A DNA stretch of 64,000 bases from Mastigias papua (taxonomy: Eukaryota; Cnidaria; Scyphozoa; Rhizostomeae; Mastigiidae): the NCBI GenBank assembly GCA_964019165.1, contig OZ025277.1, forward strand, positions 4,898,655 through 4,962,654, in the 5' to 3' direction. This document shows positions 1 through 22,400 of the stretch, in pieces. The notes beneath the pieces are model-generated. The model was given only the letters and a program-made list of their open reading frames with translations. It ran no database searches and had not been told where the DNA came from. The translations under genes were made by a program, and so were the position numbers. The stretch's first letter is position 1. Every line of letters begins with the position of its first letter.

Positions 1-742
1 GTCGCAGAAAGAGCGAAACTCATTCAAGTACTTTTCATACATATGATTTCGCACTCAGCACTAATGACCTAACATACTGATATTTCTTATGTTACAATGT
101 AAGGTCGGTTTTAAGCGAAACCGAAAGAAGCTCAATAATAAGAACACTGAGAAAATAAAAGGATACTGACAGGAAGTCTAAACACTCATTCAATATGTCG
201 ATGAAGGTACACGCAACAACACAGTAAATGGTAGACGCAAGAAACACATAGATGAAAAGACCGGCCCCTATTATGGTTGCCTTGTTAAGGGTCACATGGG
301 AATGCTTGCATAGCGGTGGGAAAACAGGTTTCTAGCCCAATAGTAGCTCCATGCTCCATGCAGGACTTCTAATACTGAATACTCATCGAGAAGGTAGAAC
401 GTAACCATTTTTGAAATCTCTCGTAAGACTGAGTCTCCTGGAGCATTGAAGACGAGTACTCCACCACTAGATAGCAGCGGCAAATCAAACCCAAGTATAT
501 ATATTATTAGAAATTAATTATATATAGACAAAAAAGCTAATGATTAAGTCCCTAACAAGATCAGCTACTAGTCTGCACGAGAGACGAGTAAATCAATAAC
601 ATAAGTTGATCACGTACATATGCCTTAAGGTTATTTATGTCTGGTTGTGAACAAGGGAATTAACATGTCGTAATGAGCAACTTGAAATCAGAAATCCACG
701 AACACAAATATGAGAAACAAATCACATTCAATAAGACATTAC
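1..742. other. Non-coding sequence 3' of the last recognised PA2G4 exon
   Basis: This stretch lies downstream (in gene orientation) of PA2G4 exon 9, which ends in a good GT donor at 742. I looked on the minus strand for the family's C-terminal part (a short segment after the MPNGP motif, then a lysine-rich tail) and did not find it. The terminal exon or exons therefore probably lie left of the window. Two small minus-strand ORFs (92-295 and 292-483) show no family I recognise. Confidence 0.5.
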
Positions 743-8480
<7,738 letters not shown>

Positions 8481-10395
8481 TGCTTTATAACAAAAACAGG
8501 CTCTTAGAATTGCAGACTAGCAGATGTACGAGCACAAGAGTTAGGCCCAAAGTAAAAAGATATGGATCGTTTTGCGCACGTGTGGTGAAACATTTTACCC
8601 ATGATGCAATTGAAAACGCACCATCTTCTGTAAACAATTTATGCTGGATAAACTACCGGCAAGCGGACTCTTCATAAATTATTTAAGCCGCATCTTGCTG
8701 TTAAAAGAACAGTCATTGTCTGCATTCATAGCCAGTTATTTACTCACAAAATAATTGTTGTGCTCCTCTTCATGCGGTGTTAAAAATTGTTGCCCAGCGT
8801 TTCTAAACACAAAAGTTTAGTGTAAAAGATTTATTCATATATTTTCGGCTCAGAAAACTATCTACAGTTGTTCGTTTAATACTTAGCAGTGAGAAAAGCT
8901 TTTCCAATGCCCTAACTTCAAGATAAATTTGCCAGAATTTTCTCACGTTTTCAAATATTATGCAACATGGAAGGGGGCTTACCACCCCTAAACCCCCCGT
9001 ATCTAAGCCCCTTTCTTCAATCCACAAAATAATTAACTGAATAGCAGATAGAGAAATACCTGAGCCCCTACAAACAACACACCCAAAATTTATCATATTA
9101 GCAAAATTCAACTCTTCAAAATTGATAAAACCCCTTGAAATAAAGCACCCGCAAGTACATGCGGTAGATGATTGTTGACAAAGCTGGATAACTAACCAGA
9201 AAATGAAAGTACAGTACCGAATACGTAGAATTGCCTGGAGTTATAGCCCGAACTATTTAGCTAATAATAGTGAACTAGTTTCGAATAAAATGTCCTTGGT
9301 TGCTATGTTGCAAGACCACATGCAAATACGCCTCGTCATTGTTGCTTCACGTCAGGAAAATGAGAAGTATATTTAGCAAGAGCCCATAGATCAGGGCCGA
9401 AAAGACAGTGGTCTTGGTTACTATATAATGTCTTCGAAATTCAAATAGACATCTTGAAAATGAACATCAGGAGAATAACAATTTGTGGGAACTGCAGTTA
9501 TGAGACGTTCCTTTATTTCGGGCCCTTCTATACAGCAAATGATATATTTGAGTAGCGTCCTTTGACGTGCGCATATTCTGCATGAAATTTACAGTAAGAC
9601 CTATTCAAATGGCGCCCCCGGACCACATGCGGCCTGTACACAATCTCCAAGTGGTCCAAAAGAGTATCAATTATTTTTATGTTCATTTTGCTCCTTTTGG
9701 GTATTCTGTGTTCAGAGGTTGGAGAACAAAATATTGAATGTGTATATGATGATATTGTGTGTACTGTGTACCTGATAAGCCCAGCTTAAGGCCTTGATTT
9801 CTAAATGTTGCCAGAATGAGAATGTAGCTGAACAGCTCTGTTCTACGTCATCTCCATCACATACAGAACGCATACGCAAATCAAGCGTGGGTTGAGTATA
9901 GAGTTGACATTCAAGAAATTGACATTTGCTTTAGTTATCGAATTTTCCAGCACTTCTACAGGAAACGCAAACGAGAGAAATTGAAAACTCGTGCGAGGTG
10001 ACAAATGTTCGATTTATCGAATTTCACCTGTACATAAGGGTATTGATGTTCTTAATAAAATGTCCAACCAAAAAACAATGAAGAATCTAGAGAAATGATC
10101 GGATGCAATATGTACTAATTGCTATAAATACTATTTACATATATTCTTTCTTCACAATACACCTTACTATCTATGGAAACAATCCACAAAAGAGTATCAT
10201 GAACTAACGTAAGTTCTCTTCGAAGTTTATACACCAGATATGATAGGCAGCCAATAGTCTTGTATGCGATACCTTTGTTATGAAAACTGCTGTAATGCAA
10301 CTTTAACTCTAGAAAGACGGAGGGAAATATGAACAAAATTACAGACCCTGAATAAAGCCATACAGGAAATTCTACTGGCTAGTAGCTAATAGCTC
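8481..10395. other. Intergenic region between PA2G4 (5' side) and ARMC8 (3' side)
   Basis: The part next to 8480 should hold the PA2G4 promoter and 5' UTR. No TATA box stands out close to the start codon. The rest, to the ARMC8 poly(A) signal, contains no recognisable gene. Small ORFs (for example 8803-9111 minus) resemble nothing I know. Confidence 0.5.
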
Positions 10396-10401
10396 TTTAT
10401 T
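10396..10401 (-). terminator. Candidate poly(A) signal of ARMC8
   Basis: AATAAA on the minus strand (TTTATT on plus), about 97 bp past the ARMC8 stop codon. The position and perfect hexamer suit a cleavage/polyadenylation signal. This is inferred from the motif alone. Confidence 0.5.
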
Positions 10402-10497
10402 GTCTGCAACTTCTTCAAAAGCTGATGTTATCGATGCATATTTCCTTGTTATAAAACAATGCGAAACGTCCTTGCTAGAGAAAAGCAGGCTTGAAGC

Positions 10498-13400
10498 CTA
10501 CAAGCTACTGTTGACAATCATCATGTATAATTTCAGAAAATCCACTCTGTAAAAGAAAAGAAATTTGCCTTTGATTTTCGGTACAGAAACAACATATAAT
10601 AAAAAATATAATAAAAAATAATAAATTACTGCATCAAAAATTACTAATTCAAAGAGAAAGTACAAATAATGCCTACTTGTCGAATAAGTTTATATTTGGG
10701 GTTGTTAATAAAGCTTGCAGCTGTTTCTGAGCTCCGAGATCCCTTAATTTCGTCTGCCTTTCGAGGGCACCCTCTTCGCTACTCGATGATAAATTAAGAA
10801 CACAGGAGACAGCAGCCAGTTGAACATGCTGATAATCACTCGTAAGACAGCCAATCAACATTTTCAGCAAGGCATCGTCCATCATGATCTGGTTCCTACC
10901 AAATTTGCTGTTAGCAATGTTGCAAAGTACACAGAGTGCCTGTAAAAGTAGAAAGGAAAAATACTCCTCAATTCGAAAGTAAGTACCCACATTGCTATGC
11001 TCATGAAATTCCACAGTATTCGAAGCAACAAGAAAAAGGAAAGGTAAATGCCTATCAGATGGGCAGCATTGAAAGCCAAAGATAAAATAAAAAAGTCCAT
11101 AGTCTCATATGTGAGCGAAACCTAGAACATTCTCTATTCACTCTCTACAAAATGGGATCAAATCTTAGTTTCATAGTTTCCCCCAACCAAAGTCAATGGA
11201 CTAACCTATAGACGAAACTTCTTAGTTGCAGTAAGCAGTTGTGTCTAGCAGGGTACAGCCACAGAAGATATTAAAAGGTCTCCGTTAGGCACCTATCTAT
11301 ACATGTTGGCGGAGAGTGAAACAATTCGCATATTGACAGTGCCAAGTATGCTATTCTGAAAGGGAGCTTAGGACTGGATTCAAATTCATGACAATTAGAC
11401 AATAAGCAGTAAACCCAGACATGCCGCCACCAAAGGCCATTAGGACTAACTGTATCTCTTACATATACCAAAAGAGAACAAAGCAATTCCAGAAAAAGGT
11501 ACTTGAAAGAAAATACCTGTTCCCTAATATCAGTTGATATGCTCTCACAGCTGATGATGCTCCTTAAAGCAGATATAATCTGCGGACAGCTATCTTCAAT
11601 CAACTGGTCGATACCCTGGGAATAAACATGTAGGATATAATTGACACTTATCATCAAAATCATATACAGAGTCCAGAAAAAGTTCTAACCTTCCTCCGGC
11701 CATCAAATCTTCATCATAAACCTTCCTCTTTTACCACAATCAAAACTAGCCGAAGTTCTTGAACTGTGCATTGTGTATGTCTCGGAAACTTTAACTATAG
11801 AAGGGCTATGCCTTTCACAGTCGATGCCCTATGAACTGAAACTTTGCTGAAACTGGATTGTTGATGCACAGTATTAAGCCTTCCTCAAATACGACATAGA
11901 AAGCAAAATCTTCCTCCGGTTCGGAGCCGTGGAGCCGTGACTTTTTCTGGACTCTGATCATATATTTTGTAAAAGGCAATACCGCAAGATAATTTTGGCC
12001 TATCAACATGCATCTAACAAACAACGATAAATCAGGAATCTTGCAGAAAATTCCGCATAGGCATAAACTACTCTATGAACAATTTCGTCCGTTTAATCTA
12101 CTTCAAAAACAAGAGATTATTTAAGTCTAGCCAATGACATCGTGAAGACTGAAAATAGACCTAAACCCATGTATAGTTTTGTAACAGAGGTAGGCCGAGC
12201 GAACACAGTATAACAAGCCTTGTTTTTTAGGAGGTGAAAGGTATTGGAAGTGTCAATGAAGAAAAAGACTGTACGCTATGGAAACTACAGAATACAAGAT
12301 CTATCTTCATGGTGTATTTAATGAATCTGCAGACTCGGTAATCAGGAAACAAATCAGGCGAGTTTGACTTGAGCGTGAATGTAAAGGAGAAAATAACATT
12401 AGCAGAAGTGAAAGGCAGCGCTGATAGCAACATAAAACAATACTTTAGAGACAGAGGCGCAGTAAGATCGAAGTCAGCAGATTCACGAGTAGAAAAATTA
12501 CTAGGAGAAGAATTCATTACGTGACGAAAAGAATTGAATAAAGTAAGCTGTCAACTACCTGCATCGTTCGAATAATTATTGCTAATAAAAGCTGCTAGAG
12601 CTACAAGAAAACTTGAAAGTTGGCCGCCCCTCCTAGTTAAAACTATCAACCGAACTTATAACCTTGCAGTAAATTCTGACTAATATGCCAATTTGAATAA
12701 GTAGATGCCAAACTCCTCTTTGAGCGGGAATGCAACGTAATGCACGTCAAAGCTAATGGTAAATAAATTCATACCTGACGTCAAAACACTAATCTATCAC
12801 ATTATAACTTACCGAAAAAGCTATAACAAGCCCCAGGGCGTTAGTCAATTTTTAACTTTCCACTACCACAAACAAAGCATACTAATTGTGACAAAACACA
12901 AAGCATTAAGTTCTTCAAAGTCATTCGGGATATTTTCGGTGCATGCAGAACAACACCAAAGGCTATCATTCTTAAAATTAATTGAAGTTCAGTACACCAT
13001 ACCTATAGAGTGCTTTACAGAAAGTGGAAATATAAAACTTACATCTTTTCCAGATAAGATATTCCTTAGTAACCCGAGAATCTTGACAGTAACTTGGATA
13101 TCGGGGTCCTGGAGTAGTCTGGAAGTGAAATATAACAGGCGAAACACTGGCTTAGTAAGATATCAGAAAATTAACCGCAATCTTGTTAATAGCATGTACT
13201 GTATTTGATAATTCAAATCAGCTCCCAAATGGATCTCTGCTACCTATTCATAACAAGTAAAAATAACCCTCTGAAAGCTCAAGTTACTAAGTGATCCTAA
13301 GAATGAAAGCAACAGAAATACAGCAAAAGATTTTCTAGCAAGGGCAGATCGAGCACGTTTTGTCTGGCATGTAGTAGTTTTTTCGATAAAGTTCTTTTTA

Positions 13401-16400
13401 GTACATAGCATCCTTGATAAATGGTAAGCTCCCTTTTTACAGCCAAGAAATAATATCTTAATACCTTTCTTGTGAGCAATAAGTCATACCAAAAACTTTA
13501 AAAGATTCATTACTGAACTGGAATATTGCTCTAACGAAAGAAATACCGATTTACCGACTAAAGCCAAAATAATGAGGGTATCGAGCCCCCGCCCTGCTGG
13601 TAAACCCATCCACTGTTTCCCTGACACAAAATGTTAGACAGAAGAAAGACACTCAAAGCAATTACTTTCATGGTTATCACTGAAGTGGTGGAACAACGTA
13701 AGCAACATATATTTACCGAATCAAATGCGGGAGGGTTGCCTCTCTAAGGATCTTGGTCTTGACACTTTCATCTGCATCGTAGGATAGGTTCTAAAGGCAA
13801 CAAACAAGAAGATATCAGAATGCCTAAAGACAGAATACCTATATACCTAAAGTACGTAAAAAGGTAAGCGAGCAAGTATGTGAGCAACGAAAGTCTATTC
13901 CCTCTGGGCACTCCACCCTAATGGCTGGCTATTCTTTACCCTCATTTCCCACTACTCGTCATTTAAAGCTAACTTACAGCTAGAGATGCCTAAAAGCACA
14001 GATCTAACGTATAAAACTAGAAAAGTTTAGTATATGTCATCGAATAAATCTAAGAACAGTGCCTTATCCAAAGCCATGGAAGGATATTGACTGGTTTTTG
14101 GCATACCTGTTTACACTTGATCCAAGTCAACAAAGCGGGGCATACAAAGTAAGGCCCTTAAATATTAAGTAACACACTGTAAATTAGAGGTTTAAAGTAT
14201 ACGAACCATTAAACCCCAAGCGCCATTCAGACGTAAAGGGGCTTCGCCCCGTTTCGATAATGCAACAAGTATCTCCAATACTCTCTTATCCAAAATAAGC
14301 TGAAAATAAAAATCCATGTTGATTATGTGACTACGATCACACACAGCTGCAGTTCATGTTAACTTCAATAAAAGAATCCATATGGGATAAACATAAACAT
14401 TCTAACTATGACATGATCATATCAATCGAAGGCTTCATGTAACATGCCACTGGCATAGCAGATTGAAAATCATTGGCAGTCATTCATCAAAAGCAAAACA
14501 ATACCCAATATTTCTAGGTCCATCAAAAACCTAAGAAATGCAAGTCCTATTTACTAGTTAATAGAGGCAGATTTTCAAATTCCATTCGGCAGTAAGAGCA
14601 GTTGATCTTGGTGCTAATAAGCAACTCAGGACAGAAAACAATGTACAGACAGGTGGCACTGCTAAGAGTCAAAGGAGAATCACCAAAAATTCTATAAGGA
14701 CTGGGAGATGGAAGGTGTGCAGATCGCCAAATTGAATATAAACCCATTGATGAAGACACTAATTCATAATCAATAAGCAAGTTTTATTGCATGACCTTAT
14801 TTAACCTGTATAAACATTATACGATGAATGAATGAATGATTGATTCAATGAATGAATGAATGAAAGAATAAATGAATAAATAAATAAATGAATAAATGAA
14901 TAAATGAATAAATGAATAAATGAATAAATGAATAAATGAATAAATGAATAAATGAATAAATGAATAAATGAATAAATGAATAAATGAATAAATGAATAAA
15001 TGAATAAATGAATAAATGAATAAATGAATAAATGAGTAAATGAATAAATGAATAAATGAATGAATGAATGAATGAATGAATGAATGAATGAATGAATGAA
15101 TGAATGAATGTACTGTGGTACTGAAGGCTTGGGAACAAGAAATATTTTTTTCTGAAGGAATTCATATAACTTACATCTTTGCATGGAGAAAAGTCCAGAA
15201 GAAGGTTACAGAGAACAGAGGAAGCCGTGCTCAACAAGTCTTCACAATCGCTGGTTTGTAGGATATCAAGTACTCGCTGCCAAATCGATTGGTTTTGAAA
15301 CGTCGAACGAAGCTGTTGAACCGATCTTGACAAGCTGAGGAGACACTGTAATGCAGCTACTTGCAAAGCTGTGCTTTCACTTTGCAATGCATTGATTAAC
15401 GATGAGTTCAGTTTATCGGTCGAATCAACAACCTGAAAAATGCATGAATGCAGAATCATGCTTTACCAGAAAAACAACTTAATTATTAGGATAACGAGTT
15501 ATCAAGCACTTCCTACAACAAAGAATACATTCAACACATATACAATTAAATATATTGATAAGAAATGCAAAAATACAAGTGCAAATGGAATGGACCGATT
15601 CTTTGAAATATGATCTTATATTGAGCATCGTCATCTCTAAGAATTCTTATGCAACCATTCATACACATCCTTGCACGTCATGTTTGGGAGATATCATTAG
15701 ACATGAATGTAATTGCAAATAAACTTACTCTTTTCCTGATTTTTTCATCATTGGCAGCTAAAGCTGCAAACACCTTCAACGCCCCCTGGAAAAAGGGGAG
15801 AAATCAGTTAGAAAACACATCTGCGATTAGCTTGTACTTAAAGGTATATAATAAGCGACAACAATGATGCCAAAAAGTTTTAATTAGTATCTATTAGAAT
15901 GTAATTGGTTGTCGACACTTTTACTACAAATGCATGTAAAACCCATTCTGACAAATTATATATCGTAAGCATGTGATCATCAGAGCATCCTGAATAACTG
16001 TTGAGTCATTCCGGCACTGTGGCTAGTGGTAAAGATGTCAGTCAAAGTCAAAACTCGCAAAGAAACAGATGCTCAGTTACAAGAGCCCAATGCATCAGAT
16101 GTGCAACTGGGGCACAACAGGCATCGCTGAATGCCGAGGAAGGCAGCATTCTAGACGAAGAGGCCGTTGTTCAAAAGGAACGGAAAGTATTGCAGCAGAA
16201 AAGTCGATCATTTGGCATCAGAATATGCTACAGTTCTTGTAGAATATAGTATCCTTTTAGGTAAATCTAAAAATTCTGCAAATCACACCTAAGTCATTCG
16301 CTTACTGACAACAGTCGCTTCTTTATAATATTTCTGGCCAACTCTCCGCAGTTAATATGGAAAAACAAAGAAGTAGAGACAGATTAACTGCAAATAAAGC

Positions 16401-19400
16401 CGGACCTCTTTTAGCCCCTGTTCCACCATCTCGTCCATTTCTTCATCGGTGTTAAAAAAGTTTGCAATGTTCTGTATCAAGTGATTTGATATTGAAGCCA
16501 ATTGCTGAAGATCACTATTTTCTTCAATCAGGAAAGCTTCAAAGACAAAATAACAATGTGAAATTAATATATTCTAAAACAATGGCAAAAGGGTAGAGCG
16601 TTGTATATCAACTCATTTCGTTTCTATATTACCTATTCTACAAAGTTGCAAGGCACTTGTCAGTTAAACATAACAAAAGTGCGATTTATTTGACACACCT
16701 AGCGAGTCCTAGATTAGATTGCAACAAGCAGCATCTGCATGCAACATAAACACTCTAGGGATTAACAAGGCTCTCTGTGCATAATCAGGCACTCAGGGAA
16801 CATGTCTAATAGAAGCATATCAGGTCTATTGCTGGCACACTGCATATCATACATCTAATGACTTCACATGCATTGAATGATTTATGCATCAACCAGCAAA
16901 AAACATATGGTAAATAATGAAAAGGAACCATTCCAATGTCGAGTTTGCAAAAACTCACAGATGTATAGCGAGAGTTGGTACTACTTGGGGCACAGGGTAT
17001 AATGGATGAGAGGAAATTCTAGGGCAATAAACTGTTTTCTCATGAACTCTGAAGAGCATGAACATTTCCATCAGTTCTCCACTGTTTTTCCATATAAATA
17101 TCTATGAATACTTTATACAAGATGGGTTGTTCTGCACCTGAATACACCCCTACTATTTCATAAAGTATTCATACTAGAAGAAAAGCTGTACACCATATTG
17201 TACTTACCGAGTGCTTGAGATGCTGGCACTCGTATGCTGTTAGGTTTGCATTTAGCACACATACGAACAAAGGTAGATAACACCTTAAATGAATAGAAAC
17301 TAGTACATTAGCATGTTGTATCAATAGTGTTTTAAGATCAAGGCTCATTCAATAAAACCTACAGTACACAGGTTAATCTGTGAAAATCATCCACCAATCA
17401 AAAGTGAGTTATCATCATGGGCATAGAGAGGCTTCAAATTCAGGAGGGCTGTGAACTGCCTACCCAGAATCACTGATCAGTTGTCCAAATGAGCTTTTTT
17501 TCTAACCATACTGAACTACAGCTATTTCAGGGAAAAATTATTAATTTTTTCTGAAGATATTCCCCAGATGAAAGAGACTTCTGCACAACTTGGGCGCTGC
17601 AGTCCCAGTCCTACTTCATAAACCTACGAGTTCTAGAACATACCAAAGCTCTTCGCTAGCCCTTCAACAGTCTTTACTGAAATTCAAAGGAAGGATAACT
17701 GCAGTAGAGGAAGAGGCATTTGAAGTAAGTTCAACTGATGCTTTTGCAACTGGGTATTTTCTAACAAAATCAGCAGTTGCAGAACTAGTTTAAGTTACTT
17801 CAAATTTCTTTCCTTCTCTGAAAAATATCCTTCCTTGACGCATTCAGACAGAAAACTGAAGGGCCAGTCAAAGGACAGCTTGTGTATGAAGTCAAAATGA
17901 GAAACTACAGAATGAGATATGTTAAGCCACAGCAAAACCTAAAGCCATAATAAAGAATCTAAAGAACATAAAATAATCACTGATTACCCCTAAAGTATCT
18001 ACTGTGACTAAAGTCCTACCTTGGAGTGGATTACATCATCTGTCACTTGCATTGAACCAGCTCTATAAAAATTTGCCAAGCTAAAGAAAACAAAGCAATG
18101 ATTACAAAAGCTATGTATACTACAAAATACAGCTGCAAATAAATATGCAATGTCAGCAAAATTCTATGAAGACATAAAATTAAATACTAGATATTGGCAG
18201 CAAATTGTTAAATAAGATACTTTGCTCAATATGAATGTTCTGGTATTGCAGAATATCACTTAACATACTGCTGCTTTGCACAGGAATAAAGCACTGAGAC
18301 TACAATAGAGAAGATAGAAAGGCTATAAAACACAGCTGTGCCAATATATTCATGCTGCGTATGTAATGCCACAGCAGAACCCCATCAAATAAACTAGGTA
18401 TGTCTAATAGTGAAATTTGTGTTCCTGGTCCATAAATCTCTAAATGGCATGTACTCAGAAAGTTTAAGTGAAATTACTACTCAAGTTGCAAAAATTCAAA
18501 ATGGTGAACTTTGCAGATTCATACCTGACTTAGTAGCACCAATGATCAAAACTAATAAAGGGCAAATGTCTTCTATGCACCATGGAGCAAGGGTATGAAA
18601 TACCTTGAGCATTGTTTGTTTAGGTGCATGCATGTGTATAAATGTAGGGAAATGTACATCAATGGATGGTACAAGATAGTGAAAATTGCAAAAATCAAAT
18701 TTCAAGAGATACCACTTAGCTGCTGCAAGCTGTATCTCATCAGCCTTATCTCTTGACAGCAAATTTATCAACATATCCTTCACTTTCACATTTCCTAAGC
18801 AAGCTGAGAAACAAATGCAGAAAAAATGCAACTTAAAGCAATCATATGGCACTTTATGAACAAGCACAGTTAAGGCTTAATGTCCATAGTACTCAGGTTT
18901 GATGCTGAAGAGCTGTTCTATGCTATCAGTTGAGATACATCTTCACATTATCAAAGGGCAAATATCTGAAGTGCAACTATGAACTATGGTATCAAATTGT
19001 TAACTCTCTATTTGTTGACAACTGATAGATCAACAACTGGCCAAAATGCGAGAAAAATGAGGATATTAGGTAAGATTCTAATCAGAGCAAATTACAAGAT
19101 TCTCAACTTTGCATGGTCAAAGATTACTATTTATGAATCAACTCAGTTTCAACTTGATGGGTGGTTTGGCATATGACATGATCTAGTTTCTAATGGGTAT
19201 TACTAATGATATACATTACAATATGGACCCATGAATACAAAACAACCAGAGGAAAAGCATGATATCTTTCTAAAAATGGCTTTCAGCTGGAATATATGGT
19301 ATGCATTATTTTCAAAATCTTGTTCCTGTTATACTTTGGAAGCTGTATTTTACATTAATGCCAATCAAATACTATCAATTAAAGTTACAGTTGCAAAACA

Positions 19401-22400
19401 ATGAATGAATATTTAAAAGGACAAAATATTGGATGTATGGCATACTTTCACTAACTCTTGTAGCTAAAATCTCATTATCCAAAACAAGAGCAGAATAACA
19501 GCAAAGTATAGGCAAAATAACTGTTGGCTTTTCAAAGGTCAGCCATGGAGCCAATGCTGGTATTATTCCAGCTTCTGACAGCATAGCTTGATGCTCTGTT
19601 GTCTGAAAAAACAAGATACTTAATCTATCTGAAATAGTTTTAAGTACTCTAAAATATATTTTCCTACAAATCATTAGTCAAGCTGTTTATATTGAGTCAG
19701 GTATCAATATTCTGTGGTAGCAATAATGTAAACCTATTGCTCATGTACAAACAATCTACAAATTAAAAAACAGCTTAATTACTTTGCAACAGCGAAACAA
19801 AATATTCCCCGCACATTCAGCTTCTGCAGGTGATCTTGATAAAAGCTGAACCAAATGAGAGACAATACTTTGGTCCTGGAAAATGAAAGAATTGAATTCC
19901 TAAAACTCTCTGGGTTCAGAAAAGGTGCTTAAGAACTAAGAGGATGATAGGTCATGAACAAATTAAATATTGAGAGGATCAAAAATGCCACCAAGAAATC
20001 AACCAATTCAATTAATCAATCTATCAGTCAAGAGCCCATTAAATTCTTGGTATATTATGAACAAAAAATCTTCCATAACCAAAGAGTGTTTAATTGACAA
20101 ACAAAAGGAAAACTGGAATAAAGCAAAGATTAGTTGAAAAAAGATCTGAGAAACATATACCAAGTATAGTGGTATTCAATATGTTTTTCAAATGATTTGC
20201 TTTCACCAAAGTAAACAAACATTGATTAGAAATTATTTCTTACAAACACATAAACAATACCCATGGGGACAGGTATGTGTTCTTGTGTTGCAATCATTAG
20301 AATGAGAGTTATCCATGAAGTATAGTAAAAAAATTGTTAATATTCCTGATGTAAAATTATAATCAAGGCTTTTGGAAAAGGGAAAAGCTGCCACAGTGAG
20401 TCGTGCAGTTTCTTTGGATATAGAGAAAATAAAATTATTCCATATTGTTGGTCATCTCTGGTATAAGAAGTCAACAGGAAAAAGGCAGTAAAATTCATTA
20501 CATAGAAGGAGATAGTGGCAAAATCCTTCTTGCAGCAGCCCAATCAAATAAATTGGCTTATATCCCAACAAATCTATGGAAAAGGTATTCTTCTAGTTTC
20601 TAAATTTCTGATAATTTATTTTATTTGAATGTTTGCATATATGAATTCTTCAACAGAAAGTCAATCAAGAAAATCCAAACTATAAACAAAAGTAAAGAAG
20701 AACCTCATAGATAACATCAGGTTGGACTTCCCCAGTCACAAAGTATGATCTTAGTGATCTGAGACATACTATTGCAAGAGCTTTGTTGTCTTGACATATT
20801 CCTGCAAAAATAGAGCATAGCAGTTGATGATATTCTATTAGCTCTGAGTACATACTAACTTCAATTTACTACTGAAACTTCAAAAAGCTTGCAATGGAAA
20901 GTAAGAGATAAAGTTAGTAAGAGTATGACAAAAATGTAGTAAAAATGCCCATTAAATCTAAGAAACATAAGAATTATACTAAATGTGCACTAATCTCTAT
21001 CCTGTGGTGAAGTGGATACACATCTATGGAGTAGAAACAATTCATGAAGTAGCATCTCTATTCAGAATAACATCATATTCATTATGATTATTATGTTTTT
21101 CATATATCCAACAGTTATTTACTAGATCTCTGGTTCTAAAGTTTAACATAAAGCTGCACTTTCCAACCAATGTGCAAATCTCTATCAACAAGTAATTTCA
21201 TCTGTGCATACAACCTTGTTATGCAAAGATTAGTAATTCTGATTTAAGCTCCACTTAAAGTTGGATAAAGAGTGAATAACATGAAAGGCCAACCTCTGCA
21301 AAGGATAGGAATTGCCTTTGACTCAAGCATCGATTTCAAGTCCTCAGGTGTTCCTAAAACAATACAAATTATGACATCAAAAGAAAAACACCAATTCTTT
21401 GGAAACAGCTGAAACATTCATCAATCAAATAATGATGAAAATACTTTGAGGTAAAGAAGAAATACATATATACAACTGTATACAATTGTCAAGCCTTCAA
21501 TGCAAGAACAAACCTACTCGAACATTTCAAAAGATCCTATTCCCAAGCAAAGGAAGTATACATAAAATTATTTTGCTTAAATAGATTAAATATGTGATCA
21601 ATACATTTCTGTGATAATTAGAAAATTTTGAAAAATTGTCATTTCAACATCAACAGGTATCATAACCATGTATCTTGATGTGAAATATAAAAGCAACAAA
21701 TATTTTTTTGCAAACATAAATTTTGGTAAATCTCAAATGGCCTGATAAAATTTATGTAAATATGTGTGTAATACAAATGCAAAGATTTTGGTTCTACAGT
21801 GTTTGGGCCAATGTGAACTTAGTTCTGGCATACTTCCTACATCAACATTTAAAACCTACCTCTTGCAAGGCTACCCAAAATTGCAGCACCTTCAATGGCA
21901 AATTCGACACTTGCATCTACTCTCAACATTAATTCAAGAAGCCTGAAAAGAAATATGAATAAATGACAACAATCCATATTACTAGTTTTGATTAGTAACA
22001 TAACTTCTACTTCAGTGATACTGCAGAGATCAGTATTCTAGCATATGATTCTGAAGACATAGAAAAAATAACTTATTCAGTTGGCAATTTAATAACTTAT
22101 AATTACTAATCTAACATACTTCTGCCATATTAATTGAAATTTGATAGCCTGAAATCTCATGGAAAATAAACCTGTGTTCAAATTATCCAGTGTTCAAGAT
22201 CTTAAGAGGCAGTATTTTCTTATCAAATCTAAATGATGAGGATTGAAATTCATTCAAGGCTGTGAATGCTCTGTGTATCAGGCAGTTAAGTCATTGAATG
22301 TCAACTACATATGTATATGGCTAAAACAGTGGCCTATACAATTACTTGAAAGTTTACATCATTTATGCATACCTAGGCACAAAGCCCCTTGCTATAAAGG

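Noticed and set aside
12756..13208. 150-codon plus-strand ORF
   Set aside because: Runs antisense over ARMC8 exon 17 (13043-13118) and intron sequence; no recognisable similarity.
14801..15459. FIHSF/FIYSF-type minus-strand ORFs of 127 and 204 codons
   Set aside because: Microsatellite translation; only 15175-15432 of the longer one is a true exon, of ARMC8.
16001..16249. 82-codon plus-strand ORF with polar, coding-like composition
   Set aside because: Two different frames are equally open, there is no homology, and it is antisense within an ARMC8 intron; too little to call a gene.
19446..19451. Alternative ARMC8 exon 8 donor at AGA/GTTAGT
   Set aside because: It would give the wrong phase for exon 9; the GTATGC donor slightly downstream restores frame and family length.
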